Positions 20,465-30,130 of a stretch of 64,000 bases of DNA are shown here, one piece after another (the stretch's first letter is position 1; every line of letters starts with the position of its first letter). The notes under the pieces were generated by a model. That model was not told the DNA's origin and made no database searches. It saw only the letters and a list, made by a program, of their open reading frames with translations. The position numbers and the translations under genes were made by a program. Where the stretch lies: assembly GCA_036898135.1 (NCBI GenBank), contig CM072512.1, positions 21,741,968 through 21,805,967 on the forward strand, written 5' to 3'. The stretch comes from Oncomelania hupensis. Lineage: Eukaryota > Mollusca > Gastropoda > Littorinimorpha > Pomatiopsidae.

Positions 20465-23400
20465 CAAGGATCGGGATGGGGTGGTACGTGTAGGTAAAAG
20501 GGGGCTACGGGTAGGTTTAAAGGGGCATGGGTAGGCATACCGGGGATACGGGTATATATAAGGGGGTATGGCGATGGTCGATTCCTTTCATCCATACCTG
20601 CGAAACGATCAACGGGGAAGTATCAAGGAGGGTACAGGTAGGTTACAAGGGGGGTACGAAAGGTATCAAGGGGTTATGGGGAGGTATCAAGTGGGTTCGG
20701 GGAGGTATCAAGGGGGTATGATGAGGCATCATGGGGGGGGGACGGGGATATATCAGAGGGGGGGTATGGTGAGGTATCAAGGGGGATATGGGGAGGTATC
20801 ATCGTCCAAATGAAACTCGCAGACAACAGTTGTCTCTCTGACTACATTTTAAACAGCAACCTGTGTACCCTGGCTTGCCAGAGATGTGGCTTGCCAGGGT
20901 ACAAAAACCACTAGTCTTATATAAGAACAAGACAAGAACGGCTCACCCGCTGTTCGTCATTGTCGAGGCGGTTGTAGGCAAGGCGGGATGCGTAGTACAA
21001 ATAGCGCAGCTTCCATCGGAAACGGTACAGGACGGCAGACAAGATGGCCAGTAAAAGGCAGAAGAAGCAGACCGTAGCGCCTACCAAGATTCCCAACTTG
21101 TCCACGCACGACGCCTGTAGCAGGTCGATAATCTGCACAGAGACGATCATGTCAGAACGTAAAAGCTATACACATTCATCAAACTATAACAGAAATACGA
21201 ACTTTAACCCCAAGACCTGTCGCTGATTCTGGTGCTGGTGCTGGCGTTGGTGATGCCGCTGCTGCGGATGATGATAATGATAATGATGATGAGAGTGTAT
21301 ATTCTCTACAGGCCATCAGCATGTTCGACGAAAACAAAATCAACACCAGCACCACCACCACCAACAACAACGACGGCGTTGAATTTATAATTGCGTGCCG
21401 AATATACATTACTGTATCCAAGGATACATCAGCCGATGGGCTATTCTTTGATTAAATTGTACATGTACTAACTAATCCTATCCCGTAACTCGGAGGTCGT
21501 AGGGGCACAACAGATGATCGTTTAACCAGTGTACTCCAGCTTTCTCTGTCCTCAGCAACCCTGATGGTTTAGCTCAGTGTCAAACAAGTCCATTCTTGAA
21601 TGTTGTCCTCCCATCTCGTTTTCGGTCTCCCTCTTCTTCTCACAGCGATTCAACCAAAGCTTTTTTGTTTTGAGGTTTGGTCAGCCAGGCTAGCTATAAA
21701 TAGCTTCGCTGATGCTTCCTTTTCTTTCCTTCCACTGGAAGGGAGGGTGCAGGCAAGCTATAAATAGCCCGCAGCAAGCAAACTATGGAGGGGGCCGGGT
21801 AGCTCAGTTGGTAAGAGCGTCTTGCTAGTAACCGACAGGTCGCTGGTTCGAATCCCGGATTGGTCAACGTGTGATCATATTATTTTCCCCTTTACCAACA
21901 ACTGGCCCGCTGGTGTCAGTATAAATCGGTCCAGTAGTCACCTATATGCGAAAGTGTCGTGTGACTATAATCTACAAACAACAACAACAACTATGGAGGC
22001 ACTAAACAGTGCGGCTCACATAGGCATTGAGCTGGTGTGTTCTACCTCCTTGCACTGTGCCTTACAGGATGATTTTTGCAAGGCCTGATGATCTGGTGAC
22101 GTGGCCATACCATCGAAGTTTCAGTTTTTTCACCACTGCGAGCAGGTCATCGTTTTGCCCAATGGCTTGTGTGATGGTCTGTCGGACTTCGTCGTTGGTG
22201 ATGTGCTGGGTATAGGAAATGCCCAGAAGTCTTCTGTAGCACCTCATCTCAATGCTTTGTATTCTTCGTTGTAGATCTGCTGTGATGGTCCATGTCTTGC
22301 AAGCGTATAGGAAGATGGAGATGACAAGAGAGCGCAGCAGCCTTACCTTGGAATGTAGACTAATGGTCCTGTCTTTCCAAATGGGTTTCAACCTTGTCAG
22401 AGCAGCAGTAGTTTGTGCAATCTTGGAGAGGACTTCATATCGGGGCCCATTGGCGGATACAATAACTCCAAAATATTTGAAGCTATGCACTGTGTTGAGG
22501 TACTGGCCTTGGACTTTGATGTACGTGTTGATGCCATTGGTGTTGTTGGTCATCATTTTGGTCTTCTCTGCACTTATTTCCATTCCATAGGATCTGGTGG
22601 TGTGGTCAAGCCTCTATACCATCTATTTAAGTTCTTGTTCCTCTCCAGTTAATCCATCAATGTCATCCGCAAAACGATGGTTGGAGATTGCTCTACCCCT
22701 ATGCTGACTGTGCTTTCGTGATCTGCAAGGGCATCTGACATGATGCGCTCTAAGATGTGGAAGAGTGTCTGAGAAAGTAGGCACCCTTGACTCACACCGA
22801 TTGTTGTCCTGAACCAGTTTCCGATGGCGCTGTTATGGAGGACTGCACTGGTAGCCTTTTCATATAGGCTTTTGATTACTTCAATAATTTTAGGGCTGAT
22901 GTTGCCCAGAGAGATGCATGCAAAACTTGGTCAAACGCCTTCTTGAAGTCTACGAACACATGATATAGATGTTGTTGGTGCTGCAGGTAATTCTCGCAGA
23001 TTATTCTGAGGTTGAAAATTTGTTCAGTGGTACTTCGCTCTGCCTGAATCCTGCTTGTTCTTCAGCTATGATTTGTTCAGCTTGGGGTTTCAACCTGTTG
23101 AGAATGATATTTAGGGGGACCTTGCTGGGATGGCTGATGAGGCTGATGGCGCGGTAGTTTTCACACTCTTGAAGGTTACATTTTTGGGAAGAGTAATGAC
23201 AAGCGACTGGGTCCATTGTGTAGGTAGGCCACTCCCCACTCTGCTAGATCTTGTTACATATAATGGTGAGTGCGTCAATCATTGCTTCTCCTCCTGCCTG
23301 ACGCAGTTCCGCGGGTATGTTGTCCACTCCCACCGGCTTCCCTTTCTTCAGCGATTGCACTGCTGCCTCAACTTCTTCTCGGAGAATTGGGAGGATTTCT

Positions 23401-26400
23401 TCATCTTCTCTGTTCTCGGGACATGCTAGAACTGATGGGTCTCCGTTTGGTGTCTGGTTGTAAATGTCAGAGCAGTACTCCGTCCATCTGTCCAAGACTT
23501 CTTGTTCTTCTGTAAGGCATATGCCAGACTTGCTTTGGATCATGGAGACCTTGGGCTGTTTAACACTTGTCAGCCACTTCACAGTCTGGTAGGCCTTCTA
23601 GCTGTTGGTCTTGTTCAGACTGTTTTCTATAAAGTATTCCCTGGCATTGATCTTCTATTCAGTTCTCCTTTGCTGAACGCATGCCTTTTTGGAGGTCATT
23701 GTTGATTTTTCGTTAGTCATCAGCTCCCCGTGAGGTGGTCTTTTTTTTCATCTCTCTTCGTTTATCACACAGGTCCAAAAGTTCAAATGTGATCCACGAC
23801 TTTTTCTTTGGCCGGTGCTTTGCTAAGGATCTCAGTGGCGGCATCTGTCAAAGCTGAGTTGAAGGTGGTGGTCATGGTGTTGACATCTACTTCACCAGCT
23901 CCCAAAATGAACAGTGGTGCAAATTTCCCTCCAATTGTGGCCTGAAATATTTCTGCCACTTCCAAGTCTTGCAGTTTGTCCAGGTCGAACTTCAATTTAG
24001 TGCACTTTGCTGTGTTTACTCTCTTCAAGTGGAGCCGGAAAGACATCATCACGAGATCGAGGTCACTTCCGATTTCTGCTCCTGGAAAAGTGCGTGTCCT
24101 GCCAATGTTGATGCTTGATCTGGGGCGTTTCTTGACCATGATGTAGTCGATTTGGTTGTGATGCTCTCCGCCGGGACTGTGCCATGTCTATCGTCTGGAT
24201 TTTTAGTGGAGACCAAGCGTGTTTGCCAGTATCAGATTGTTGTATCTGGCAAACTCCAAGAGTCTCAGACCTCTGTTATTTGCCTCGTTGTTGCAGTGGG
24301 GTCCACGTGTGTCTTCCTAGTTGTGGTGCGCATCTTGGCCACCTTGGAATTCCAGTCGCCTGGCACTATGACTATGTCCTTCTTCGGTACGTGGTCAAGG
24401 ACAGCCTGTAGATTTTTATTGAAATCCTCCACTTCGCTGTCGTCATAGTCTGATTTTGGGGATGTTGAAAGGGGCTGCTCTCAGACGGATGGTAATGAGT
24501 CTACTGGAGACTGGGCGGCAACCCATGACAGTGGCTAGAATGTTCTTGTGGACCAAGAATCCAACGCCGTGTTCGTTCCTGTCATCTCTACGATTGAAAT
24601 AAAGCTTGTGGCCTTTGTCGGTCGTTGTTTTACCTAGGCCTTTCCAGCGCAGTTCGCTGATACCTACAACGTTCCATCGATAGTGGTCCAGCTCGTTGGC
24701 ATAATTTTGCTTCCGCAGTTAGAGTCCTGACATTCCAGGTTCTTATGACGATGTTGTTTCTGGTGCGGATCTTTCTAAGTTGTCCATCAGTAGCAGATTT
24801 ATCAACTCCGTCCTGGTGGCCAACGGAAGGCGCGGTCCTTGGTGACTCAGGTGACGACCGATCCGGTATGGAGTAAATGGTTCTATTTATCATGCATTGT
24901 GTCTTTCACAAGAAAGACCTGGCAGGGTCTAATCCTCTCCAGGCTGTTGGCCACAGCAAATATTCACAAATACAGTGTGGCTCGCATTGACCCCGAGCAC
25001 GTGGTCGTTGCACTTGTAGTAACATGAGGTTCCTCCGTCCTGGCCGGTGACTTCTGTGTAGAAGACTTTCGCCCAGTGATGCCGTGCTGACATCACCCCT
25101 GTAAGTCGCCTCTTACGACACGCCGAGAACCGTTGGGTCTATTCTATTCATTGCCCGAACCTACATGTACTAAACAATGCGCTGTAAGCACGCCTGTGGA
25201 AATATCGAAAAAATTTATACGCTGTTATAATTGGCATTGATTGATTCATTCATTTTTTACCTTGAAGACGTTGATCTTCTGGTGAAGGTCGCCGTCGGCC
25301 ATGAAACAATTGTATGAGTCGCCTTTAGGGAACACTACCTTGCTTTCCTCCACCCACGTCAGAAAATCCAGATGCTCGCATGTGCACGCCAAGGGGTTAA
25401 AGGTCAGATCCACAATCACTGTTCTGTAACACAATATCTTCATCGTCTGCAGCAGGTTAAACACGAGTAATCTCATCGTCGTCACCTTCGTCTTCCTCCT
25501 GCTTCAGCTTTTCCTCTTCCTCATCATTATTATCAACTTCGTTTTTCAAGAAAGAGATAAAATTCCGTCATACAAATTAATGTCTGGCTCCTTCATATAA
25601 GTTAACAAACGTGATAATAACGTGCTGAGATTATCCCATTAAAAAATACCATTAAATTAGGTACAGCGCATAACAATATTGAATGTGAACTGTAAGACTT
25701 ACTGATTCGGCGCCACTTTTTCGGCAACGTAGTCGAGATGGTCCATGACTTCCTGACTGAGGTACTTGATGTTGTTGTAGGACAGCAAAATCTGTATCAG
25801 GCTGTTCATGTGAGTGATGTTGACGTCGAAGTTGTCCAGGTCGTTGTGCTGCAGGTCCAGAACCTGCAGATTACCCAGGCCTTGGAAAACCTGATGCGGT
25901 AATACGTTGATGTAGTTGTTGGACACATTTAGCACTTCCAGCTGCATTAATGGCCCAAACAGCTGGCCGCTCTGGTCGCTCGCGATCACTTTCCCCAGGA
26001 AGTTATGGCTTACGAAGAGAGATTTTGTAGCGGGGAAGCTGGAGAAAAAGTCCAGGTGGATGTCGTATGCCAAGTTGTTGCTGAGGTTCAGGCTTGTCAC
26101 GTTTTCCAGTCCTATGACGGGTCCGATCCAGGCGGTAAGCAGATTTCTCGCCAGGTCCAGAGACGTCAGTTGATTTGGATTAAAATGGAGTTTTTCCAGT
26201 CTCCAGTGCAGCTCGTTGTACCTCGACTTGAAGGACGAGAGTTTAGGCGGCAGTGTGTATATTGCAGAATCGAAGTAATCTTCCACTGGGCCATGCTGCG
26301 TCATGTCCTGGTGACTGGTTGGCAGGGCATACATGGGGTGATTTCTGATAGATTCATAAATTGACTTGCCGCATAAGGAGCTGTGTGGACTGGCTTGACA

Positions 26401-27870
26401 TCGACCAGGATCTGAACTGGGGAAGTAACGAGGTGGGTAACGAGCCTCTGAGTAGCCGTCCACTTGTATAGACTGCAGACCCTCCATATAATGTAAGTCC
26501 TTAAGATACAAGCCAAAATCCAGCTTGTTTCCATACAGCACGGCTTCCGTCAGCGTCTTTGGCATATTCCTCAAGGCGCCTTCGCAAAACAGTTCAATAC
26601 GGTTGTTTCTGGCGTAGATGGTGGTAATGTTAGTGTTTCGATAGTTCCGCGTGTCCGATTCCGTGACCATCATGCACATGGACAGGCTATCCACTATAGC
26701 ATCTATGTAGAGGATTTTCAACACTGAATGCTGCAAACCATGCAGTGCGGTGTTCACCGTTGCGAAACCCAGTCTACGGTTGTAAGACAACACCAGCACT
26801 TCTAAACTATATCTCAACGGCGAGAAGGCATCGCAAGTTATGTTTATAAGATTGCACATAGACAAATCTAAGAACCTGATAATTCCTTCTACATTTTGAA
26901 AAGTATCTTTTTGCAATGCTTGTATTTTGCACTGTCCGCCGCCGTGCCTGCCGCTGAAGGTCAGATCTAGCGGCTTGGTTAGGTTCTTAAATCCTGGTCC
27001 CAATGCTTTATTGGGGAGACCATCCATCGCCAGGTAGCGCAGACTGGTCAGTTTGGACAGAGCCTGGTCTGGATAGTTCTGGGTCGTGTTGGAGACGTTG
27101 CAGTTGGCCTGGATTTCCAAACGCGTCAGTGAACGATTCACGTTCTGGAAAACGTCCGCAGGAAACCCGGTATCAGTGTATGGAATCCGGTTGCAGCTGA
27201 GGTTAAGAACCTGCAGGCCGTCCCTGAACATGTCTTTGTGGATGTTGGAGAAGTTGTTGAAGGACAGATTGAGAAAGGTGAGGTTTTTCAGGACAAACGT
27301 AAACCATGGTACGGGTGATTGGTTAACGTATCGCAGGTGATTGCCACTCAAGTCCAGCCAAATCAGGGTGTCGCTGACGTCCTCGAAGACACATGGATTG
27401 ACGTCCTCCAACTGGTTAGCAGACAGGTCCAGATGACGCAGAGACTTCATACCAAAGAAAGGTCCCGACCGATACATGCAGGTGCCCATCAGCCGCAAAG
27501 AGTTGTTGCTTAGGTCGAGCAGTTCCAGACTTCCCAGACCAGCAAAGGCTTCTTCGTCGATCCAGTGAATATTGTTCACCGATATGTCTAGGTGCTGAAG
27601 GCTATGGAAAGTACGGAATGTCTTTTGCTCCAGCTTAGTGATGGAGTTGTTGCGGAGGGTGATGAATGTAGCAGTGGCGGGCAGATCCTTGCTAGGGACT
27701 GATGTGAGGTTTTTGCTGGAGCAATCGACCAGAAAACCGGAGTGAGAGCAAAGGCAGGGTCCGCACGTGACAGCCGGCAAATCTACATCGATCAACGGTA
27801 TCGGTTTGTCTGTGATAACGCGTCCAAAGAAGGAGCAGAGAAAGAAAGCTTGGAGGATCAAGATGTTCAT
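18861..27870 (-). CDS. Toll-like receptor gene A (four coding exons)
   Basis: Exons on the minus strand are 27870-25703, 25423-25261, 21132-20947 and 19316-18861: 2973 nt, 990 residues plus stop. Residue order: signal peptide (about 1-21), LRRNT ('CGPCLC', about 36-41), leucine-rich repeats, a non-LRR segment at about 485-555, more LRRs to 722, LRRCT (724-787), transmembrane helix (about 791-813), a basic juxtamembrane segment, and TIR (840-985). There is one cysteine cluster C-terminal to the LRRs, the single-cluster (vertebrate-like) TLR layout. All splice sites are GT-AG, with phases 2, 0, 0 that join in frame. By family knowledge it binds microbial or damage ligands and recruits TIR adaptors such as MyD88. 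A paralogue lies at 43055-61997. No lesion is visible, so it is probably functional. The ligand and vertebrate orthologue cannot be told from sequence alone. Confidence 0.93.
19612..19760 (-). repeat. Retroposon 3' end with (GATAA)n tail in TLR-A intron 3
   Basis: A GATAA pentamer array (about 19617-19699) is followed by ACTTTATTATCTCTTTCAA. The Rex1-like element at 9268-9300 has the same layout: hexamer array, then CACTTTATTATCTCAATCAA. Read on the minus strand this is a retroelement 3' end (GAGATAATAAAGTT) plus simple tail. No coding part remains. Confidence 0.6.
20104..20175 (+). other. tRNA-like sequence (probably SINE head or tRNA pseudogene)
   Basis: It contains a good A-box (TAGCTTAGTTGG) and B-box (GTTCGAATCC) at tRNA spacing. 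The 3' acceptor-like GCGGGCC has no matching 5' strand, so a cloverleaf with a closed acceptor stem cannot form. Best read as a SINE-type head or decayed tRNA inside TLR-A intron 3. Confidence 0.5.
20236..20464 (+). repeat. Two (ATT)n microsatellites
   Basis: ATT arrays at about 20240-20325 and 20405-20463, separated by about 80 bases of AT-rich sequence, in TLR-A intron 3. Confidence 0.85.
20470..20810 (+). repeat. G-rich minisatellite in TLR-A intron 3
   Basis: Imperfect tandem copies of a roughly 20-base unit built around GGTATCAAGGGGGTATGG, with G runs of four to eight. It is degenerate at the left end and more regular at 20625-20800. Open frames across it simply translate the repeat. 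The repeated G runs could support quadruplexes in the non-template strand of the receptor gene. Confidence 0.75.
20947..21132 (-). CDS. TLR-A exon 3: last LRRCT cysteine and transmembrane helix
   Basis: A 186-nt exon (62 codons, phase 0 to 0), bounded by GTGCAG before ATT ATC GAC and by CGG|GTGAGC. It encodes 'ASCVDKLG' (fourth cap cysteine), the membrane span 'ILVGATVCFFCLLLAILSAV' and a basic, Tyr-rich juxtamembrane stretch 'YRFRWKLRYLYYASRLAYNR'. Its length is identical in TLR-B. Confidence 0.92.
21641..22046 (+). repeat. Unclassified insert in the RTE element, hosting a SINE
   Basis: In other copies, the RTE sequence ending '...CCTCTTCTTCT' and that starting 'CCTCCTTGCA' are adjacent; here about 400 bases separate them. 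Two AGCTATAAATAG motifs occur (about 21693 and 21757). The right half is SINE family 2. I cannot classify the remainder. Confidence 0.5.
21792..21988 (+). mobile_element. tRNA-derived SINE, family 2, with target-site duplication
   Basis: It begins GGGCCGGGTAGCTCAGTTGG (A-box region), has the B-box GGTTCGAATCCC, the shared body ('GGTGTCAGTATAAATCGG', 'CAGTAGTCACC') and a short AAC tail. It is flanked by perfect 11-bp repeats AACTATGGAGG (21781-21791 and 21989-21999). It is the best preserved of three copies and defines the family's true ends. Confidence 0.9.
25261..25423 (-). CDS. TLR-A exon 2: LRR C-terminal cap
   Basis: A 163-nt exon between TTACAG (acceptor) and GTAAAA (donor). It enters in phase 2 and leaves in phase 0. 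It encodes 'VDLTFNPLACTCEHLDFLTW' and a third cysteine in 'SYNCFMADG', three of the four LRRCT cysteines. The neighbouring open frame beyond the splice sites is intron. Confidence 0.92.
25703..27870 (-). CDS. TLR-A exon 1: signal peptide, LRRNT, LRR ectodomain
   Basis: The start ATG is at 27870-27868. The following residues form a hydrophobic leader ('ILILQAFFLCSFFG'), then the LRRNT cysteines and repeats of the LxxLxLxxNxL type (for example 'LQHLDISVNNIHWI' and 'LELLDLSNNSLRL'). Residues 485-567 lack the LRR pattern and hold two cysteines ('DPGRC', 'SSLCGKS'), positioned like the Z-loop of the TLR7/8/9 group. The exon ends '...AATCA' before GTAAGT (25702-25697), phase 2. If the intron were retained, translation would stop at once (CAG TAA), giving a secreted ectodomain. 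Confidence 0.93.
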
Positions 27871-27890
27871 CTTTTTTACCTGCAGTCAAT
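27871..27890 (-). promoter_or_regulatory. Candidate 3' splice site just upstream of the TLR-A start
   Basis: On the minus strand CTGCAG ends 9 nt before the ATG. The TLR-B start (62004-62010) has TTGCAG 7 nt before its ATG. The conserved AG so close to both starts suggests that coding exon 1 is preceded by a non-coding 5' exon. That exon was not located. Confidence 0.4.
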
Positions 27891-28024
27891 CTAATGTACA
27901 CGCAAATTTAAAAAAAACAAAGGATATTTTATTTTTGTATGCATAGACTACTTGACCCATCCCCGCAGCTAAGTAGTAGAGCGTTCTTTTGGAGAATTTC
28001 GTGTGATTATGAAAACCATCTATC

Positions 28025-28729
28025 GATTGATTGATTGATTTATTGTTGCTTTAGGTCCAGCGGACTCTTCCGAGCCAAATCAGGACCGGACAACCCCCGA
28101 TCCGCATAAAAGATCTGCTGAAACAACCCCAGTGGGAAAATTGAATGCCCTCCACCGGCCAGTCACTTTACAATAAAGACATCCCACGCGAGGGACGGCT
28201 GAGGGTTGACCTCAACTACGCGAACTCCCCGATTACAAAAACAAAATAGAATACAAACATCATTATAAATCATCAACAAAAAACATACATATAAAATGCC
28301 TATAGTGCTAAATAGTACATTCATAGGAAGCCCTAGTGACCACCCGGCAGAAAGCGTCCAACACTCCCAAGCTGATCCAACAGACCTCATACACAAACAA
28401 GGAGTCTTGTCCAGGAAGAGTTTTCAAGAAAAAAGGTAGGTCATTGATCTAGCGAAGAAGAAGATAGTATAGCAGAGTGGTAGGACAGATCGGGAATGGG
28501 AAAGAGCAAATGAGGAAGACAGCGACAGTGGGAATTTAAAGCACTAAATTTCCAGAAAGTGGGGATACTATTTATACTGAAACCCCCGGCACTCCAACGG
28601 GGGGAACTGTTGCCGCAGTTAATTTGTCATGCCTACAAAGGCAAGACAGGTTTTCAACTGGGGCTTTCACTGTACCCTTTATAGGTTAGAACAATCTACA
28701 GTGGCAAGATTGCTCATGACCCCAAGGGG
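28025..28729 (-). mobile_element. Retroposon family X, full-length copy X4
   Basis: Exactly 705 bp, like X3. It is flanked by a perfect 15-bp duplication TGAAAACCATCTATC (28010-28024 and 28730-28744). On the minus strand it begins CCCCTTGGGGTCATGAGC and ends in the ATCA-type tail. The B-box-like motif seen in X3 is altered here (GTTCTAACC). Close similarity to X3 and an intact long duplication indicate recent movement. It sits about 150 bp upstream of the TLR-A start. Confidence 0.9.
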
Positions 28730-28744
28730 TGAAAACCATCTATC

Positions 28745-30130
28745 AAAAGACTTGATATTCGTTCTACTTTTCAACAGATTTCCATGGAAGTTTAAATTAG
28801 GTTGGCAAGTTGTCTTTACCAAACGTGTGACAGAAAGAATTAGTTACTTATTCATTGCTTACGGGGTCCAGTGGACTGCAGAGAGCCGAATCAGGACCAC
28901 AAAATCAAGACCACAACTTCTCTGAAAGAGGACTTACCCCTGATCCGCATAAAAGATCTGCAGAAACAACCCCAGTGGTAACACTGAAGGCACTCCACCA
29001 GCCAGTCACTTTAAAATAAAGACATCCCACGCAGGGGACGTTGAGGCTATACTGTAATTTATCGAACCCCCGTTTACAAAAAACTAAATAGAATACAAAC
29101 GTCATTATAAAATATCAACAAAGCACATACATATAAAATGCCTACATTGACAAATAATAATATCATAGGAAGCCCCAGTGACCATTTGGCAGAAAGCATC
29201 CAATATTCCCAAGCTGATCCAACAGACCTCACACACAAATGAGGAGTTTTATCCCGAAAGAGTTTTCAAGAAAAAAAGGTAGGTGACTGGCCTAGCGAAG
29301 AAGAAAATAGTATAATAGATTGATAGAACAGAGTAGGAATGAGAAAGAACAAAGGAGAAAGACAGGGACAATGGGAATTTAAAGCACTAAATTTCCGGAA
29401 AACGATGCTTAACGTCCTATTGCATGAGCGTTAAGGACGATCACCACGTCGCCACCCTGACAACAATGACCATCATCATCATATCAAAAATGAGATCCAA
29501 CGGATCTTCAACAATTCAGAAAGTGGGAATACTATTTATACCGAAACCCCCCGGCACCCCCACGGGGTTTGTGAGAAAGAAGAACGAAGGATGAATAAGA
29601 CATAAAGCTACAACAACCAACAAAACAGCTAACCACCTAGCAATTAATCCTTCCATGATATGTAGTCCTGCGAATAAAAATTCGAACCCAATACGATCAC
29701 AGCTCAAGATACGGAAATGCACTTACGTCGTGTCAAAATTCCTTATAAAAAAACCGTAGGTATCCTGCAAGTACCAATAAAATCACAACGGAAGTTAGCG
29801 GTACTTCAACGAAAAGTCACTTCCTCTTTTGAAAATTTGTTATAGCAGCAACAGCTGCTCTTTCTGGGGCCACACCCAAATGATAAAAACACAATATGCA
29901 TTATGTGACCGATTACAGCCAATAGGTTTTTTGCTGCATGGTCTGTGCAAGTTTTGAATTTACAACACACAATAAACAAATCAGCCGGATATGAAAAAAT
30001 AGTTTGTATGAAACTAACAGGAAATTTGTGTTCCGCTGATAATGAATGATTGCTTTGCAGGAGGTTATACTGTGTAAGCTGCCATGTATACAGGGGGTTA
30101 GTTTTATGAACGGGTATAATGAGCGAATAC
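28745..30130 (-). other. TLR-A 5'-flank, split by retroposon copy X5
   Basis: 28745-28838 and 29571-30130 form the upstream flank shared with the relict at 12835-16050. The start of the same block ('taccaaacatctgagggaaagaa') appears at the right window edge upstream of TLR-B. It may contain promoter elements, but no TATA box is convincing. Confidence 0.5.
28839..29570 (-). repeat. Retroposon family X, copy X5 (diverged)
   Basis: It begins with the variant head 'TTATTCATTGCTTAC...GTCCAGTGGACTGC' and ends with the CCCCGGC...GGGG hairpin. About 110 bases of foreign sequence (29403-29514) interrupt the tail. Imperfect flanking repeats (TGTGACAGAAAGAA and TGTGAGAAAGAAG) support an old insertion in the TLR-A 5'-flank. 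Confidence 0.7.

Larger units (their letters stand above)
21475..25125 (-). pseudogene. RTE-type non-LTR retrotransposon in TLR-A intron 2 (near full length)
   Basis: Minus-strand order: 5' UTR (from about 25125), endonuclease start 'NNIVIRTWNVRTL' near 24760, endonuclease body to about 23800, linker ('LTEEQEVLDRWTEYCSDIY'), RT with 'RFADDIDG' near 22660, C-terminal 'KLKLRWYGHVTRSSGLAK', and the 3' end GAGTTACGGGATAGG at 21475-21490. TWNVRTL plus the terminal WYGHVTR block are hallmarks of the RTE clade. The reading frame is broken many times and interrupted by an insert at 21641-22046. It lies in the same orientation as the receptor gene. The element can be located only approximately at its 5' end. 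Confidence 0.85.

Noticed and set aside
25916..27513. Plus-strand frames opposite the LRR exons (also 60199-61701)
   Set aside because: Shadows of leucine-rich repeat codons with no domain of their own.
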